A DNA stretch of 64,000 nucleotides from Gnetum montanum (GCA_015680685.1 MNCI01009437.1:7258-71257), one strand, 5' to 3'; positions 1 to 11,081 are shown, counted from the stretch's first letter. Notes: generated by a model from the letters alone, not told the origin. A program made the numbers and translations.

Positions 1-582
1 TTCTCCTCTCCTTATTACCCACAAGAAAATGGTCAAGCTGAAGCATAGAACAAGACAATAATCAATTTACTCAAGAAAATGCTCGACGGCAACAAAAGGC
101 GGTGGCATGAGCAGATCCTCTATGTGCTATGGGCATATCGTACTACCTGTAGAACAGCTACAGGCAGTACGCCCTATAGCCTAGTTTACGGATCTGAGGC
201 GGTGCTACCTCTGGAGTTGCAAATTCCTTCTCTAAGAATGGTCCTCTCCACCATTATAAATGAGACTCAACACACCGAGGCTCGAATAATGGACTTGGAG
301 TCATTGGAAGAGAAGCGGATACAGGCTCTTGAGGCGATTGAGAAATATCAGGATAAACAGAGACAAAAGCATCATCATAATCTTCAGCAGCGTCCGATCA
401 AGAAAGGAGACCTGGTTCTCAAGGCTGTGCGTGAACCAGTAGGCAAGTTCTCTGCCAACTGGGAAGGCCCTTTCTTGATAACCGACGCATACAGCAACGG
501 AGCGTTCAAATTGGCAGACGTCAACGGCAACGAGTTAGCAAATCCTGTAAATCATGTGTACTTAAAGCAGTATTTCATCTAG
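1..582 (+). CDS. pol: Element A integrase, C-terminal half (partial)
   Basis: This is the 3' end of a Ty3/gypsy pol gene; the protein inserts retroelement cDNA into the host chromosome. The frame is open from the first base except for one TAG at 46-48, so the upstream part lies outside the window. Visible in order: the last part of the DDE core (SPYYPQENGQAE, where the final E is the third catalytic acid), the WAYRTT...STPYSLVYGSEA segment typical of plant gypsy integrases, a helical linker, and the C-terminal GDLVLKAVREP...NWEGPFLI SH3-like module. It ends at a TAG just before a repeat array. It is the best-preserved integrase end on the plus strand, fitting A's position as the innermost insertion. 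Family assignment is firm; functionality is doubtful because of the stop. Confidence 0.9.
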
Positions 583-599
583 CGACAACGACGGTATCG

Positions 600-1095
600 A
601 CAACAGGTATGGCCTCACCCATCGTCCGCTACGACGTAAAACTGGCACCCATCGTCCGCTACGACGTAAAACTGGCACTGACCGTCCGCTACGACGTAAA
701 ACTGGCATGCCTTGCACGCGTCCGCCACGACGCTAAACTGGTACTTGGTGACCGTCCGCTACGACGTAAAACTAGCAAAGTTGTACAGGTCCGCCAAGAC
801 AAGAAACTGGCATCTTTTGCACGCGTCCGCCATGACGCTAAACTGGCACAGGTAAGTAGCCGTCTGCTGAGACGTAAAACTAGCACAGCTTTGTCCTTGG
901 GTCATGACATAAAACTGACATCCACAGCACGGTCTGCTGAGACCATAAACCAGCCTGACCACCGTCCGCTACGACGTAAAACTAGCACTCCTCGGTCTGC
1001 CCGGACTTTAAACTGGGACCATGGTCCGCTGAGACTTAAAATCAGTAACAGCAGTCTACCAAGACTTAAAACTGGAATACATGCAAATCAAGCGA
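600..1095 (+). repeat. Element A array of GTCCGCTACGACGTAAAAC motif
   Basis: At least twelve imperfect copies of a 20-25 bp motif (core GTCCGCTACGACGTAAAACT) at irregular spacing of roughly 25-60 bp directly follow the integrase stop. A frame stays open through the whole block (609-1214) and reads as repeated VRYDVKLA-like octapeptides. The same family of array follows integrase in D (22110-22590), F (42360-42700) and G (58075-58590), so it is a structural part of the element. Confidence 0.85.
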
Positions 1096-2070
1096 GCGTG
1101 ATCATCTCCAATACAGCTTCATGGCCGATTGGGTGGGACGCGGAGACAGTTCCGGCGTCCCCACCCCCCGGCATCTTACTGATTCCTCGGACAGGCACAG
1201 AGGCATCTTACTGATCCCTCGGAGATGCCGCCACCGCGTCCGTCGCGGCGGAAGCAGCTCCGGGAGTTTAGCTTCGTTAGCGGGAGCCCCAACGAACTCC
1301 TCGTTGGTCATGGCCCCAGGAGTCTTCGCCAATCATCGCTATCGGACGCCGGCTTCCCAAATACATCTGGCCGGCTCCCGATGCAACCAATGAGCTGCAC
1401 CGTATCTGATGCCTTCTGGCGAAGGTATGCAGGGCCAAGTCATCAGGGTTGGCGGCTCCCCCTTAGTGCTCCACCTCAACATTTACAGTTCGTTGGCTCC
1501 GGCTAACATCAGACAGCATGGGCTCCAAGAAACTCCGTCTTTTGTCCATAAACAATGGCGTCCTCTGTTTCCTTTTGTGGTTGCAGGCTGCTTAACTCGG
1601 AGGATGTCGTTCAAGGGTGCGTCCATCTGAGCGGCGAAGTACGACAACGTGCTGAAATGGCTGCCCAGGTTTGCCCGCTCATTCAGCTTTGCACATTCCT
1701 TCCCGACACGCATCTACCCTTCATCCTTGTTTCCTTCTTCCCCACCACCCAATTCCCATACGCAGCATTCACCTACGCCAATCTTCCTTTGTTCGCACCC
1801 ACGCTAGCAGAGACATCGCGAAAGTGACGCGCAACGCTCCTTTCGTACGCATTCCTGCTGCCAGTTGTAACAGAGATATCTCAGATTGACGCGCCACGCT
1901 CGTCTGAAAGCATTCCTGTTGACGTTAATAAACACGCCGTTTGCATCTTTCCCGAACCTGTTTTCAGTTACACCCTTCTACCCCTCCTACTCGCAAGCCT
2001 TCTCCCTTGACGTAAACGGAGCAATATCTGAGTAGTCATGGAGGAACGTTGTTCTTGCTTCTGCCAATCC
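1096..2070 (+). other. Element A 3' untranslated region
   Basis: About 1 kb between the motif array and the polypurine tract. It holds only short, mutually overlapping frames with no recognisable domain. Regions of similar length occupy the same position in D, F and G, so I treat it as the non-coding 3' region of the element. Confidence 0.6.
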
Positions 2071-2145
2071 GGTGTTTCGCATTCTTTGTCGACGTTCTTC
2101 GGGTACGCCCTCGAACCGTCAACAAAGAGGGGCCATTGAAACACC
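2071..2145 (+). promoter_or_regulatory. Element A polypurine tract within a hairpin
   Basis: The polypurine tract AACAAAGAGGGGCCA (2121-2135) abuts the 3' LTR, which starts TGAAACACC at 2137. It primes plus-strand DNA synthesis. GGTGTTTC and TCTTTGTCGACG at 2071-2094 are inverted copies of GAAACACC and CGTCAACAAAGA on the right side. The tract is therefore the unpaired bulge of a predicted stem that also includes the first bases of the LTR. Confidence 0.75.
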
Positions 2146-2202
2146 GTGAAAATTACGGGTCGGCCTCAGGCGAAGATTCGTAGTTTGAGCAGGAGCGCGC
2201 CT

Positions 2203-2600
2203 CAAATTTGTCTAAGGACAAGTTTACGCTCCATCACGCACGGCAGCGTGGTGAGCGTAATAAGCTCCGAAGACAGGCAAATTTGTCTAAGGACAAGTTT
2301 ACGCTCCATCACGCACGGCAGCGTGGTGAGCGTAATAAGCTCCGAAGACAGGTAAATTTGTTTAAGGACAAGTTTACGCTCCATCACGCACGGTAGCGTG
2401 ATGAGCGTAATAAGCACCGGGACAATAAAGGCGCCTCAAATCTGTTCTAAGGACAAGTTTACGCTCTATCACGCACGGCAGCGTGATGAGCGTAATAAGC
2501 TCCAAGACAGTTAAAAGCGAATTCTGTCTAAGGACAAGTTTACGCTCTTCACGCACGGCAGCGTGATGAGCGTAATAAGCTCCAAGGCAGTTAAGCAAGC
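2203..2600. repeat. 75-bp palindromic tandem repeats in A LTR
   Basis: Five copies with TCTAAGGACA-type landmarks at 2211, 2286, 2361, 2446 and 2527 (period 75, 75, 85, 81). Each copy contains an inverted pair, TTACGCTC and GAGCGTAA, around a second pair, CACGCA and GCGTG, so each unit can form a hairpin. More scattered copies of the same palindrome continue to about 3000. Confidence 0.9.
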
Positions 2601-3085
2601 TCCAAGGCAGTTAAGCAAAAATCCATGGAAATACGACGGGTTGGCACTTGTTCTTGCAAACGCTCAACTGATCTTTACGCGCGTTACGCAATAATGCATG
2701 CTCGTGCGTAGGCCAGAATGCAACAACACGCGCGTTACGCTTCGTCACGCACAGCTGCGTGATGAGCGTAAGCTACACTTTGATCATACTCCACCGCGTG
2801 TAGCTGCATGGAGTGTGTTACATTTACGCTGCGTCACGCACAGTTGCGTGATGAGCGTACAACAATCTTAAGCGTGTTGTTGCTACGCCAAAGTTGCGCT
2901 CATACACGCAAACACAACGCGAATGAGCGCAAACGCAGCCGAGACATGTCTATCGTGAGCCTGCTCTTTACACGCACAGCACGCGAACAAGCGTGTTGTG
3001 CGTAGTCGCAGTTCGACTTAAAAGAATCGCATCGGCGAAACCCGCGACATTCGGGCCCACATCATCAGGGTTGCACGTGTCGTGG

Positions 3086-3097
3086 TCTATAAATACT
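3086..3097 (+). promoter_or_regulatory. Element A LTR TATA box
   Basis: GTCTATAAATAC in a CACGTG-containing context (TTGCACGTGTCG just upstream). It sits in the same relative place as TATAAATACC in the LTRs of E, D and B. It is the probable core promoter; transcription would start about 30 bp downstream. Confidence 0.7.
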
Positions 3098-3787
3098 CCG
3101 ACTGACAAATATACAAAGGGGGATTTTTGACAAATATACAGACTTAGCACTTTGACAGAGACCAAGAGGACAAGAGCATTTTCTGAGCAAGGGAAACTTA
3201 TCGCCCTGAAACAGAGAAACAAGAGCAACCTCTTGGCCGCAGACATCATTCTTCAGCAGCAACAGAACACAGCACGCAGGAGCTCCTAGCAGCAGATCTA
3301 TCTGAAGCCGAGAAGCGGAACGGAAATTGCTTGACCATTTCTGCATCTAGGCCTTGGTCCAAAAGGTAGATCCGTTGTTCTGTCCAGGCAGTTTTCTTGC
3401 TGTTTTGTGCTCATCTTTGTACTCAGTTTGTTGGGAATTTCCTCCCATTGTAACATTGTATACATCCAATCATATATTCCATTTGGCATTGGAACATAGA
3501 TCTTTGATCTTCGTAAATTGCACGATTTTCTGCTCCCGATTTGCATCTTCTCAGTATTTCGGCGTCATCTTCGCGGTGGTCCACACACATCGTTATCCCA
3601 CCGTTTTGCGGTCGATCTACAATTATCATTGTTTTACTGACCCGTAAGTCCCTGTCTGATCGACAAGACCGTTCAGGGCACCGCGGATTCGTTTTTCCAG
3701 CTTAGCCCTCGCGCGGATCCGTGGTAAAAACTGTGTACGCGGAATCTCGGTCGGTATTTCCAGCTGCCGACGTTTTCCGTCGTTACA

Positions 3788-5000
3788 CCCATTAACTGAT
3801 CCAGTGTGATTTCCAGCTCCAAGTTGTACTTGAAGCACATCACGAACTAGGTCAGAAGCTCTTCTAGAGTTGAAATGGATGAGCATGGTAGCGTGTGGTA
3901 CCAGTCTAAGGTTCTTCCAACTAGGGACATGGCAAAAAGATGAATGATTATGTGAGGCCATTGTTGCAACAAGAGAGACTCATACCTAAAGGTAGCTAGA
4001 TGTGTGTTTGGATCCCCCTCCCCATTGTACTTCGTGAAGTGGGGGAAGGACATTCCTGGGGGTAATGTTAGCGTAGGGATTACAGGGTTGATGGCATCAT
4101 CTTGGTAAAAGTCCATGACTTGTACCATATCAAACTTGACAGCTTTAAGGCATTTGATTTCCTCAATGAGGGTTTGGATGAGCTGGAATGCTTGATCCAA
4201 ACCCTGCGATGATGTAGGTGGTTAGGGAAGTACCGAGGCAACCCCCATATGTGGAATGGTGGAGGTGGCCACGTGACCCATCTGTGGTACTGTTGGGATA
4301 GCCCCCACAAGTGGTGCTTCTTGCACCATCCACCACCTGGTAGGTGGTGTGGTTGGAGTGGCAACAGCAGGTTGTGCCATCAAATAGAGTAGACCATAAC
4401 CCTGTGTTAGGCTGTACCATTTGCAAGGTTTGGTAGTCTAAGGGTGAACATAATGAGACATCTACGATGGTTGTGGAATATGTGAAGAAGTGAATGGGGT
4501 CCACCATGTGGACAGGCCTGGGCCCACCATGGTGGGTGGAATAGATGTGAACGTAGGAATTGACACAGAAGTTGCATATGATTGTGAAGTAGGTATAATA
4601 TGAACATGTGGCAGGGTAGCCATTATTGGCATGTGATGTGCTACAGGAATGGATTGATTAATAGTTTGTGAAGGCACAGTTGCTAAAAATGAAATAGGAG
4701 AATAAGGGCATTGATACACTGGGAAGGTAATATGGCTACCCATTGCAGTTATAGTTGTAGGCTGTGGGAGCATAGGCATGATGAAAAAGGGAGTAATGAC
4801 AGACAACAGGTTGGCCCAGAAGGACTGGGTAGTAGGGACAGGAATAGGGTTGGTTCGATCTCCCTCGTCATATTGGGAATCAAGTTCCTCCTATCCATCT
4901 TAAAAAGCATCATCCTAGTTGAACACTATGTCTTGCTGCTTCCTATGCCAAGCCAACTAGATTAGTTGGTTTAGAAGCATTTGGTTTTCCTATGTCAAAG
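3788..5000 (-). pseudogene. gag: Element B gag, N-terminal part
   Basis: Gag builds the virus-like particle of the retrotransposon. On the minus strand a Pro/Ser/Thr/His-rich N-terminus (about 4462-4806) is followed by the retrotransposon-gag segment around MVQVMDFYQDDAINPVIPTL, then GEGDPNTHLATFRYESLLLQ and LDWYHTLPCSSISTLEELLT. The same order occurs in F (53600-54600) and E (31700-32650). The frame is broken by shifts and stops and is cut off at 3788 by insertion of element A; the rest of B lies left of the window. Confidence 0.82.
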
Positions 5001-5935
5001 GTATGGAAGTGCAAGGAGTGGGAACAAATTCCTTCCCATCGCAGTACACGAACTCAAAGCTACATTTTCCCTGAATTCATGTACATCTAAAGGTAGCTTT
5101 GCCTAAACCTTTGCACAGAGGAAGTTGTAGCACTCATGTTGCTAGGCAAAGCCCTCAGGTCCTCGGTTTTGGATCCTAAGGGATCACCGTGTTTCTAGCA
5201 TTGGGTTCAATGGTTGTTCGGCATCAGTGGTGCCTTGAACTATGATGGGAACCTCAATGTTGAAGGTGTGAATAGCAGTAGTTGTAGAAGTCATTGTTAC
5301 TAAGCTAGATAGTTTTGTGAATGTGAAAAAAGAAAAGAAGCAAAGAGATTGGGAAAGCTAAATAGTTTTGTGAACATGAAGAGCAAAAAATTGAAAAGCA
5401 ATCAAAATAAAGGCTTTATGTCTTGTAGGGCTCCCAAGGAGCTATCAAGATGACCAACCTATACCACACGATGCGTAAACAACTACAAAATGATGTCACG
5501 TTTACACTAGTGATCGAGAACACATGCAAGATGTAAAAGTAAAGGAATTAGGAAAGATAAACAATTTTGCAAATGAGAAGAACAAAAAAGTTGGCAAGCA
5601 ATCAGAAAAAGAAGGCTTTATGTCTTGCAGGGCTCCTGAGGAGCTGTCGAGGTGACCGACCTGTACCACATGATGCGTAAAAAACTGCAAAAGGGTATCA
5701 CGTTTATGCTAGTGCATGATAGGGTATAGAATGCATGCAAGACTACCATAAGATAGGTGAGTTAACTAGAAACTAGAGGCTTTATGTTCTGTAGAGTTCC
5801 CAAGGAACCGTTAAGATGACCGATCTGCATCGCACGATGAGTAAACAACCACAAATGGATGTCAAGTTTACACTAATGTGTATTAGGGTGTAGAAGGCTT
5901 ACAAAAATACTGTAACACATGGAAAAGCTGCCAAA
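5001..5935 (-). other. Element B leader with three repeat copies
   Basis: Untranslated leader between primer-binding site and gag. It contains three diverged copies of a segment of about 100 bp at about 5408-5515, 5615-5715 and 5775-5880, each carrying GGCTTTATGT, CAAGGAGC-like, RTGCGTAAACAAC and CACGTTTAC landmarks. I see no convincing reading frame. Confidence 0.65.
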
Positions 5936-5954
5936 GGCCCTCCTTCTAGTGGTA
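5936..5954 (-). promoter_or_regulatory. Element B primer-binding site
   Basis: Read on the minus strand this is TACCACTAGAAGGAGGGC, a few bases inside the LTR end. It lines up with TGGTGCTAGAAGATGAGCC in E and with TGGTGCTAGA in D. The B copy has lost the leading TGG. The matching tRNA is not assigned here. Confidence 0.55.
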
Positions 5955-6638
5955 GAGAAACTCTAGTAACTAAAATTGTTGATGGCTAGAAGAAAATGCT
6001 GAGGGGCCATCAGCTGCTAGTAGTCTCAACCCTGTTTCCGTGGGAGGGTTGTGCTGGATGGAATGGAAACGGAGTGCCCTGAACGGTCTGGTTGACCAAA
6101 CAGGGATTTAGTCAGTGTCTATATAATCTTTTGCAACGTGTTATTTGAAAATGAACTTGATAGCATGAAATAATGATTGAATGTAAAAGAAGTGGAAAAC
6201 AACATAAAATGCAATGATAAGAAGGAGACAAAGTAAAATGCAATTAGAAAAATGCACTGCTTTGGAGCTACAAATTCACTCTATCAAGATGGATACAATA
6301 GGTTGCATAGCACTGGGCAGTACAGAGATCTTGAGAGTAACCAAGACGTGTAGAGTGAGACAACTGTGTGCTTAAATGCAAACTCGGCTGTTAACAATGT
6401 GAAGTGCTACCAAGGTGGTAGGAAAGAGCATAACAGAATGACAACTAATAATGCTAACTATTTACAATGTCAAAATAAGAATTTGACAATGCTTAAGATT
6501 ACAATGCTAACTTTTTCTTGTCAGCCAACCAGACTGTTAGTTAACTAGATTATCAAGAAAACAAATTGGGGACTGAAAAGCTTTGAAAAAGGGGGATGCC
6601 AAAAGTGCAAAAAGTATTTTGAGCATCACTCATTGGGG

Positions 6639-6646
6639 TATTTATA
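6639..6646 (-). promoter_or_regulatory. Element B LTR TATA box
   Basis: TATAAATA on the minus strand in the context CCTATAAATACC, matching the LTR core promoters of E and A in sequence and relative position. Confidence 0.65.
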
Positions 6647-6879
6647 GGACCAAGGATGCACAAAAGATGCGATTTAAACACCATGTTCCTGCATGGTGTT
6701 TAAACACCATGGGCCTATGCTAACTTGTCCATGCTGAATGTGCCTGCATGACCATTTGACGAACCTATCACACTGTAATTACGAGCCTACCATGTCATAA
6801 TTACGCTATCAGAGCAACGGTGAAATTAGGTGAGGTGCATTAATGTCGCATAACCACTTGCCACATCTTGCCATGCTTT

Positions 6880-7440
6880 GTAGCATAGCATGTTTGGCGT
6901 AGTATGGCATCTTGTCATGTTGTGCTATGCTACATAGCGTAGCATAGCATAAGCGTTAGTTTGAAGAAAAAAATTTGTGTTGTGTCCCACTGCATGTGTT
7001 GGGAACCTTCGTAGTGTTGTGACTGCTGGTCGCAGATTTGCTATGCTACGTTACACTACATAGTGTATCATAGCGTAGCGACTATCCTTAGTTGCAAAAA
7101 TGTCGTCAATCTGCAAACTTTGTCTTTTGCACTGTGAAACTTGTGAACTTGCTAATCCTGCACTTTGAGATGCCTTCTGTCAAATTTTGCAAAATTGCTA
7201 TGCCTCACTGCGCCATGTAGCTTAGCATAGCATAGTAGCAAACATGACCTGATTTTGGCCAAGTTCGCCACTTTCTGTTAGAAGGAGACATTGCTGAAGG
7301 ACTTGAAGTCGGGCAAGGGGGTTGATCATCCAGCTTTTGCTACGCTGTGTAGCACACCATAGCGTAGCACTATGCTTCTACAATCATCCTCTAAAGTTTT
7401 CTATGCTACATGGCATAGCATAGTGTAGCAAGACTCCTTG
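6880..7440. repeat. Dispersed GCTATGCTACGC palindromes in B LTR
   Basis: Five clusters (about 6890-6955, 7040-7085, 7200-7240, 7340-7375 and 7400-7430) contain GCTATGCTACRY followed by its inverted copy RYGTAGCATAGC. Each cluster forms a 25-45 bp near-palindrome. The same sequence type recurs in the LTRs of D, E and F. Confidence 0.88.
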
Positions 7441-7569
7441 ACTTAGAAAACTTGCTGAAGTGGATAGTCTGAAAATCAGAGCATCCATCTCCTGAAGAAC
7501 TGCCATAACATTGCGCAAATTGCAAAGACCTGGTGAAGTAAGGATGTCTTCAAATTTTGGGGTGTTTCA

Positions 7570-7775
7570 TACACAATCACACTAAAATAAAGTAAAATAT
7601 ATAAGTGTAAAATATTCAAGAAAAAATTAAATGTAATAATGATGGTGTAAGATAAAAAATGGTGTAAAATAGAAAAAAGTTTTAAAAATTAAAAATGGTG
7701 TAAAATAAAAAATTTGCAAAGACAAAAACAAAAATCTATAAAACAAAAAATTAGGAAAATTAAGGAGCCACATAT
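7570..7775. other. AT-rich segment of element C
   Basis: Strongly A-rich non-coding stretch with short repeats of AAAATGGTGTAAAAT type, adjoining the C integrase remnant. It probably belongs to the 3' untranslated part of C. Confidence 0.45.
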
Positions 7776-7899
7776 ATGATTATTATGGATGACCATCTCC
7801 CCCACAACTCAGTTGGAAGGAGGAGATCCAAAAAATTGAGCATGGTTGTCCATCCATTGAAGTATTTGTTATATTGGCTCAAGTGGGCTCATGGAAAGG

Positions 7900-8515
7900 C
7901 TTTACTTATTGGATGTTTACCAATTGCTTATTGTCTAGAATTTGAGATTTGTATATGATCATGGCCCTAAAAGGAAAGGTTTCAAAAATTATATAAGGCC
8001 CTTCCCACAATGTTTGAAATTGAATTTTTTAGGAACATGTGTGGGGTTCCAATAAAGGACCTTATCTCTAGGTTGAAGTTTGATCATTCTGATTCTTAGA
8101 TCATGTCATTGTTTGTTGAATGCCCTGTGAATTTAATTCAAAGACAAGCCCACTAATCAATTTTCTTCTAGCACATTTATGTTGATCAGTTTTTCTTTCT
8201 ATGCTAGAATTAGGTCAAGGTCTAAGACATAAGCTATTGAAAGTGTATGAAGCTTAGATTGGATAGATAGAGTTGGTAATTTTCTATACACCAACTCATA
8301 AGGAGAGTAACATATAGGAAGATTCAATGTTGAGTGGTAGGACAAAAGGGCATCATTAAGTTTCATGCTCCAATCTCTCCTATATTTGCTAACAATTCTT
8401 ATTAGAATCTTTGTGATCTCCCTATTAGTAACCTCTACTTGACAATTGGCTTAGGGATGGTAGGGTGTTTTTAATTTATGTTCAACCCCTAGGAATTTCA
8501 TAAGCTTCCGAAAAG
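7900..8515 (-). pseudogene. pol: Element C (Athila-like) integrase remnant
   Basis: On the minus strand, starting near 8515, the translation runs FLGVEHKLKTPYHP, then ANCQVEVTNREI (third catalytic E), then DWSMKLNDALLSYHSTLN and CYSPYELVYRK. It ends with a module like KVLYWNPTHVPKKFNFKHCGKG near 7990. This is the Athila-type integrase pattern. The HHCC zinc finger and first two catalytic acids are absent: the sequence jumps at about 8520 straight from RT/RNase H to the end of the integrase core. Several stops confirm decay. Confidence 0.78.
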
Positions 8516-8524
8516 TCTATCATG

Positions 8525-9420
8525 ATATGATATGAAATGGTATGGATCGGTTAGGTGCTCATAGAATTCGAGTTCCTACAAGCTTCTACTTGAGGCTTTG
8601 GAATGTCTTTTTGCATTCCTTGGTCCAAATGAATGGAGCATCTTTCTTTGTTAGCTTGATCAATGGTTTCACAATCTTAGAGAAATTCTCTATGAATTAC
8701 TAGTAGTAGCCATTGTATCTAAGGAATGATCGAATATCTTTAATAATTTTTGGTTGGCGAGTTATTCCTTGGATGATCGTTATCTTTTCAAAGTCCACCT
8801 CAAACCGTGCTTGAGAAATTTTATGCCCTAATACAATGCCTTTTGGACCATGAGATGGATCTTCTACCAATTGAGATGTAGGTTTATTTGCACACATATT
8901 TTGAGTACTTTCTCAAGGTGATCCAAGCCTTGCTCAAATGTAGTTTTGTAAGTGGAGAAGTCATTCATAAAGAATTCCATTGTACTACCAATTTTCTATT
9001 GAAATGTGCTTAAGACCAAGTGTTGGAAAGTGGCAGGAGAATTACATAGACCAAAGGGCATCTTTTGATATGAAAAAGTCCCCCAAGCACTCATGAATGT
9101 TATGTTGGCCTGGTCTTCTAGTATAATTTGGATTTGGTTATAGCCACTATAACCATCTAGAAAAATGTAATAGTAATGCCTAGATATGATGTCCAACACC
9201 TGATCAATGAATGAAAATGAAAAATGATCTTTGAATGTTGCCATGTTTAATAGCCTAGAGTTAATACAAACTTGTTATTTGCCATCTCTCTTTAGCACTA
9301 TCATGATTGGGCTGACCCATTCACTATCCACAATGGGGTAGATGAACCCTACCTTAAGGAGTTTCTCAATCTTGTCCTTGATGATTTTCTTCAATTTTGG
9401 ATTCAACCACTATCATGGTN
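8525..9420 (-). pseudogene. pol: Element C reverse transcriptase remnant
   Basis: Reverse transcriptase copies the element RNA into DNA. The minus strand shows, in order, WVSPIMIVLKRDG and CINSRLLN, then FSFSFIDQVLDII, IFLDGYSGYNQIQI and WGTFSYQKMPFGLCNSPATFQ, then FFMNDFS at about 8958-8978 in place of the canonical F-x-D-D box. A connection segment with LGHKIS-like sequence follows. The FLDGYSGYNQI / MPFGLCNSPATF wording differs from the Tat-type RT of the other elements (MPFGLKNAGATYQ) and fits Athila-like gypsy. The changed catalytic Asp and several stops make it inactive. One N lies at about 9420. Confidence 0.85.
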
Positions 9421-9859
9421 GTGTTTGAAAGTCTTGGGGATCTCCAATTCTCCCCAATTGGTATCATCATTTTCATTATTAAAGACTTCATGAAAAACTT
9501 ACTCTAGTTCAGCCATGCTTGTGACATAAGCACATCTTAGGCTCTTAGTAGGTTCCATGCACATTGTGCTATTTCCAAAATTAATGGTTAGCCACTAGGT
9601 GCCCTCTTATTTTGTGACTACTACATACAAACACCTTTGAATATTTGCTTCATGTGCACACTGCCTACATATGAAAATAAATGCTCATTTCACAGAGCAG
9701 AGCTTATACACGCAATTACACCCTATATCATTGTATGCAATGCATGAAATTCATTTCTTCTTGATCTTTCCAAATGCATTTTCTATAGATATCTCTAGGG
9801 AAAGATCTCTGATGTCCATTCTCACATTAACAATGCTTAGCCATGCCCTTTCCATAATG
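9421..9859 (-). pseudogene. Element C protease-RT connecting region
   Basis: Continuation of C pol towards protease. No intact motif is visible. It stops at the left ATTAG duplication of element D and resumes at 25845. Confidence 0.5.
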
Positions 9860-9864
9860 ATTAG
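9860..9864. repeat. Target site duplication of D, left copy
   Basis: ATTAG immediately before the D 5' LTR; the identical ATTAG lies at 25840-25844 immediately after the D 3' LTR. Five bases is the usual duplication length for Ty3/gypsy insertions. Confidence 0.9.
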
Positions 9865-11075
9865 TAAAACACCATAAATTTTCAAGGCATTCTTACTTCA
9901 CCAGGTCCTTAGAATCTAGGCAGCATCATGTCACTTTAGCAAGAAATGGATGCTCCGAGTTCAGACTATCCAGTTTGGCAAATTTTCTATGTCTAGTGTT
10001 GACAGGCCTAACGGATTCTCCAACCTACCCATTTGGGTAGTTCATCTAGTTGACAGTCTACTCAGAAGCGATGCGTGGGGTTGTTGGTGATGCTCAAGAT
10101 GTGCAAAAAAATTTGGAAAATTTTCTAGGTCAAGAAGTTTGCTACACTATGTAGCGTAGCAAGTCTCAAAAGACAATTATGGGATAAAGTGCTATGCTAT
10201 GCTACACTACGCAGTGTAGCATAGTGTAGCAAAAGTAAGATAGAAAGGCCTAGCTTGCTTAGTGATTTTGAATACACTTAGCAGGCACCCTTGGCCTTCC
10301 AAAGCTATTTTCTTCCCTCAAACTCCAAGTCTTTCGACAAACTTAGCGAATAAGGAAGAAAAAGATGCAAGCTATTTCCTTTAGCATTTGTAGGCAAACT
10401 TGGTTGATTGGTAGGTAGATTGGTTCAAAAAAATGGCACAAGGATTAACAAGTTGGAAAATTAGCATTCATGAGCAAATTTGAGTGGCAGCTGGCAATTC
10501 TTGTTGATAAATGTTAGCAAAAATTTCATTTAGCATTTTGAGAACAAACCCAAGTAGTTAGCCAATTCTATTAGTAGTTAGCAAAAATAAAATTTGTCTG
10601 TTTCAAGCTAACTTGGTTGGCTTTGTAGCATTTGGGCATTGTTGGCTCTTGAACCCATGTTCAAGTACATTTTTGACTTGCTTTTGAGCACTTTGGTTAC
10701 TTTTGGGATCTTTGTGCTTCCCGATGTTGTGCAACTAATTGTATCTACTTTGATAGAGTAAAGCCATAATCTTGAAGCAGTGCATTTTCTTATCTCCAGT
10801 TTGCTTTACTTTCCTACTTGTCATTGCATTTTTACATCATTTTCATCTCCTCGCATTTAAAATTCATTATTTTTCACTATAAGCATTGCTTTTAATTTAG
10901 ACATTTGCAAAAGGTTATAGTAACACCAATTAAGTCCCTATCTGATTGACCAGATCATTCAAGGTGCCCCATTTCTATTTTATCTAGCATGGCCTTTGTG
11001 CGGATTCTGGGTAAAGACTATCATGACCGATGACCTCTCAGTGTTTTCTAGCCACCGACGTTTTCAGTCACAACA
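9865..11075 (+). mobile_element. Element D 5' LTR (internally deleted)
   Basis: 1,211 bp against 1,895 bp for its 3' partner. It starts TAAAACACCATAAA (decayed TGAAACACC) and ends CAGTCACAACA. Alignment with the 3' LTR breaks after about 10370 and resumes near 10410, so roughly 0.7 kb equivalent to about 24440-25170 is missing. That stretch contains the TATA box at 25135, so this LTR cannot drive the element normally. Confidence 0.85.
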
Positions 11076-11081
11076 GTTTTC

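Larger units (their letters stand above)
2137..3787 (+). mobile_element. Element A 3' LTR
   Basis: 1,651 bp, beginning TGAAACACC directly after a polypurine tract and ending GTCGTTACA. The last 150 bp align by eye with the LTR ends of D and E (shared elements: AAGTCCCTGTCTGATCGAC, then CCGACGTTTTC). To the right the sequence switches at once to minus-strand gag of element B, so A inserted into B; the predicted target duplication is CCCAT (3788-3792). The upstream half has unusual palindromic tandem repeats. Confidence 0.88.
5964..7569 (-). mobile_element. Element B 5' LTR
   Basis: About 1,606 bp. Its right edge, GGTGTTTCA, is the complement of the family start TGAAACACC; its left edge is the decayed complement of the family end. 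TAAATCCCTGTTTGGTC-type sequence near 6100 matches the U5 end of A, D and E. To the right lies AT-rich sequence of element C, with no polypurine tract, so this is the 5' LTR; the predicted target duplication is TACAC (7570-7574). Confidence 0.82.

Noticed and set aside
1120-1400. Overlapping frames in the A 3' region as a possible host gene
   Set aside because: All three forward frames are open by base composition; no domain, and the region lies between integrase and polypurine tract of A.
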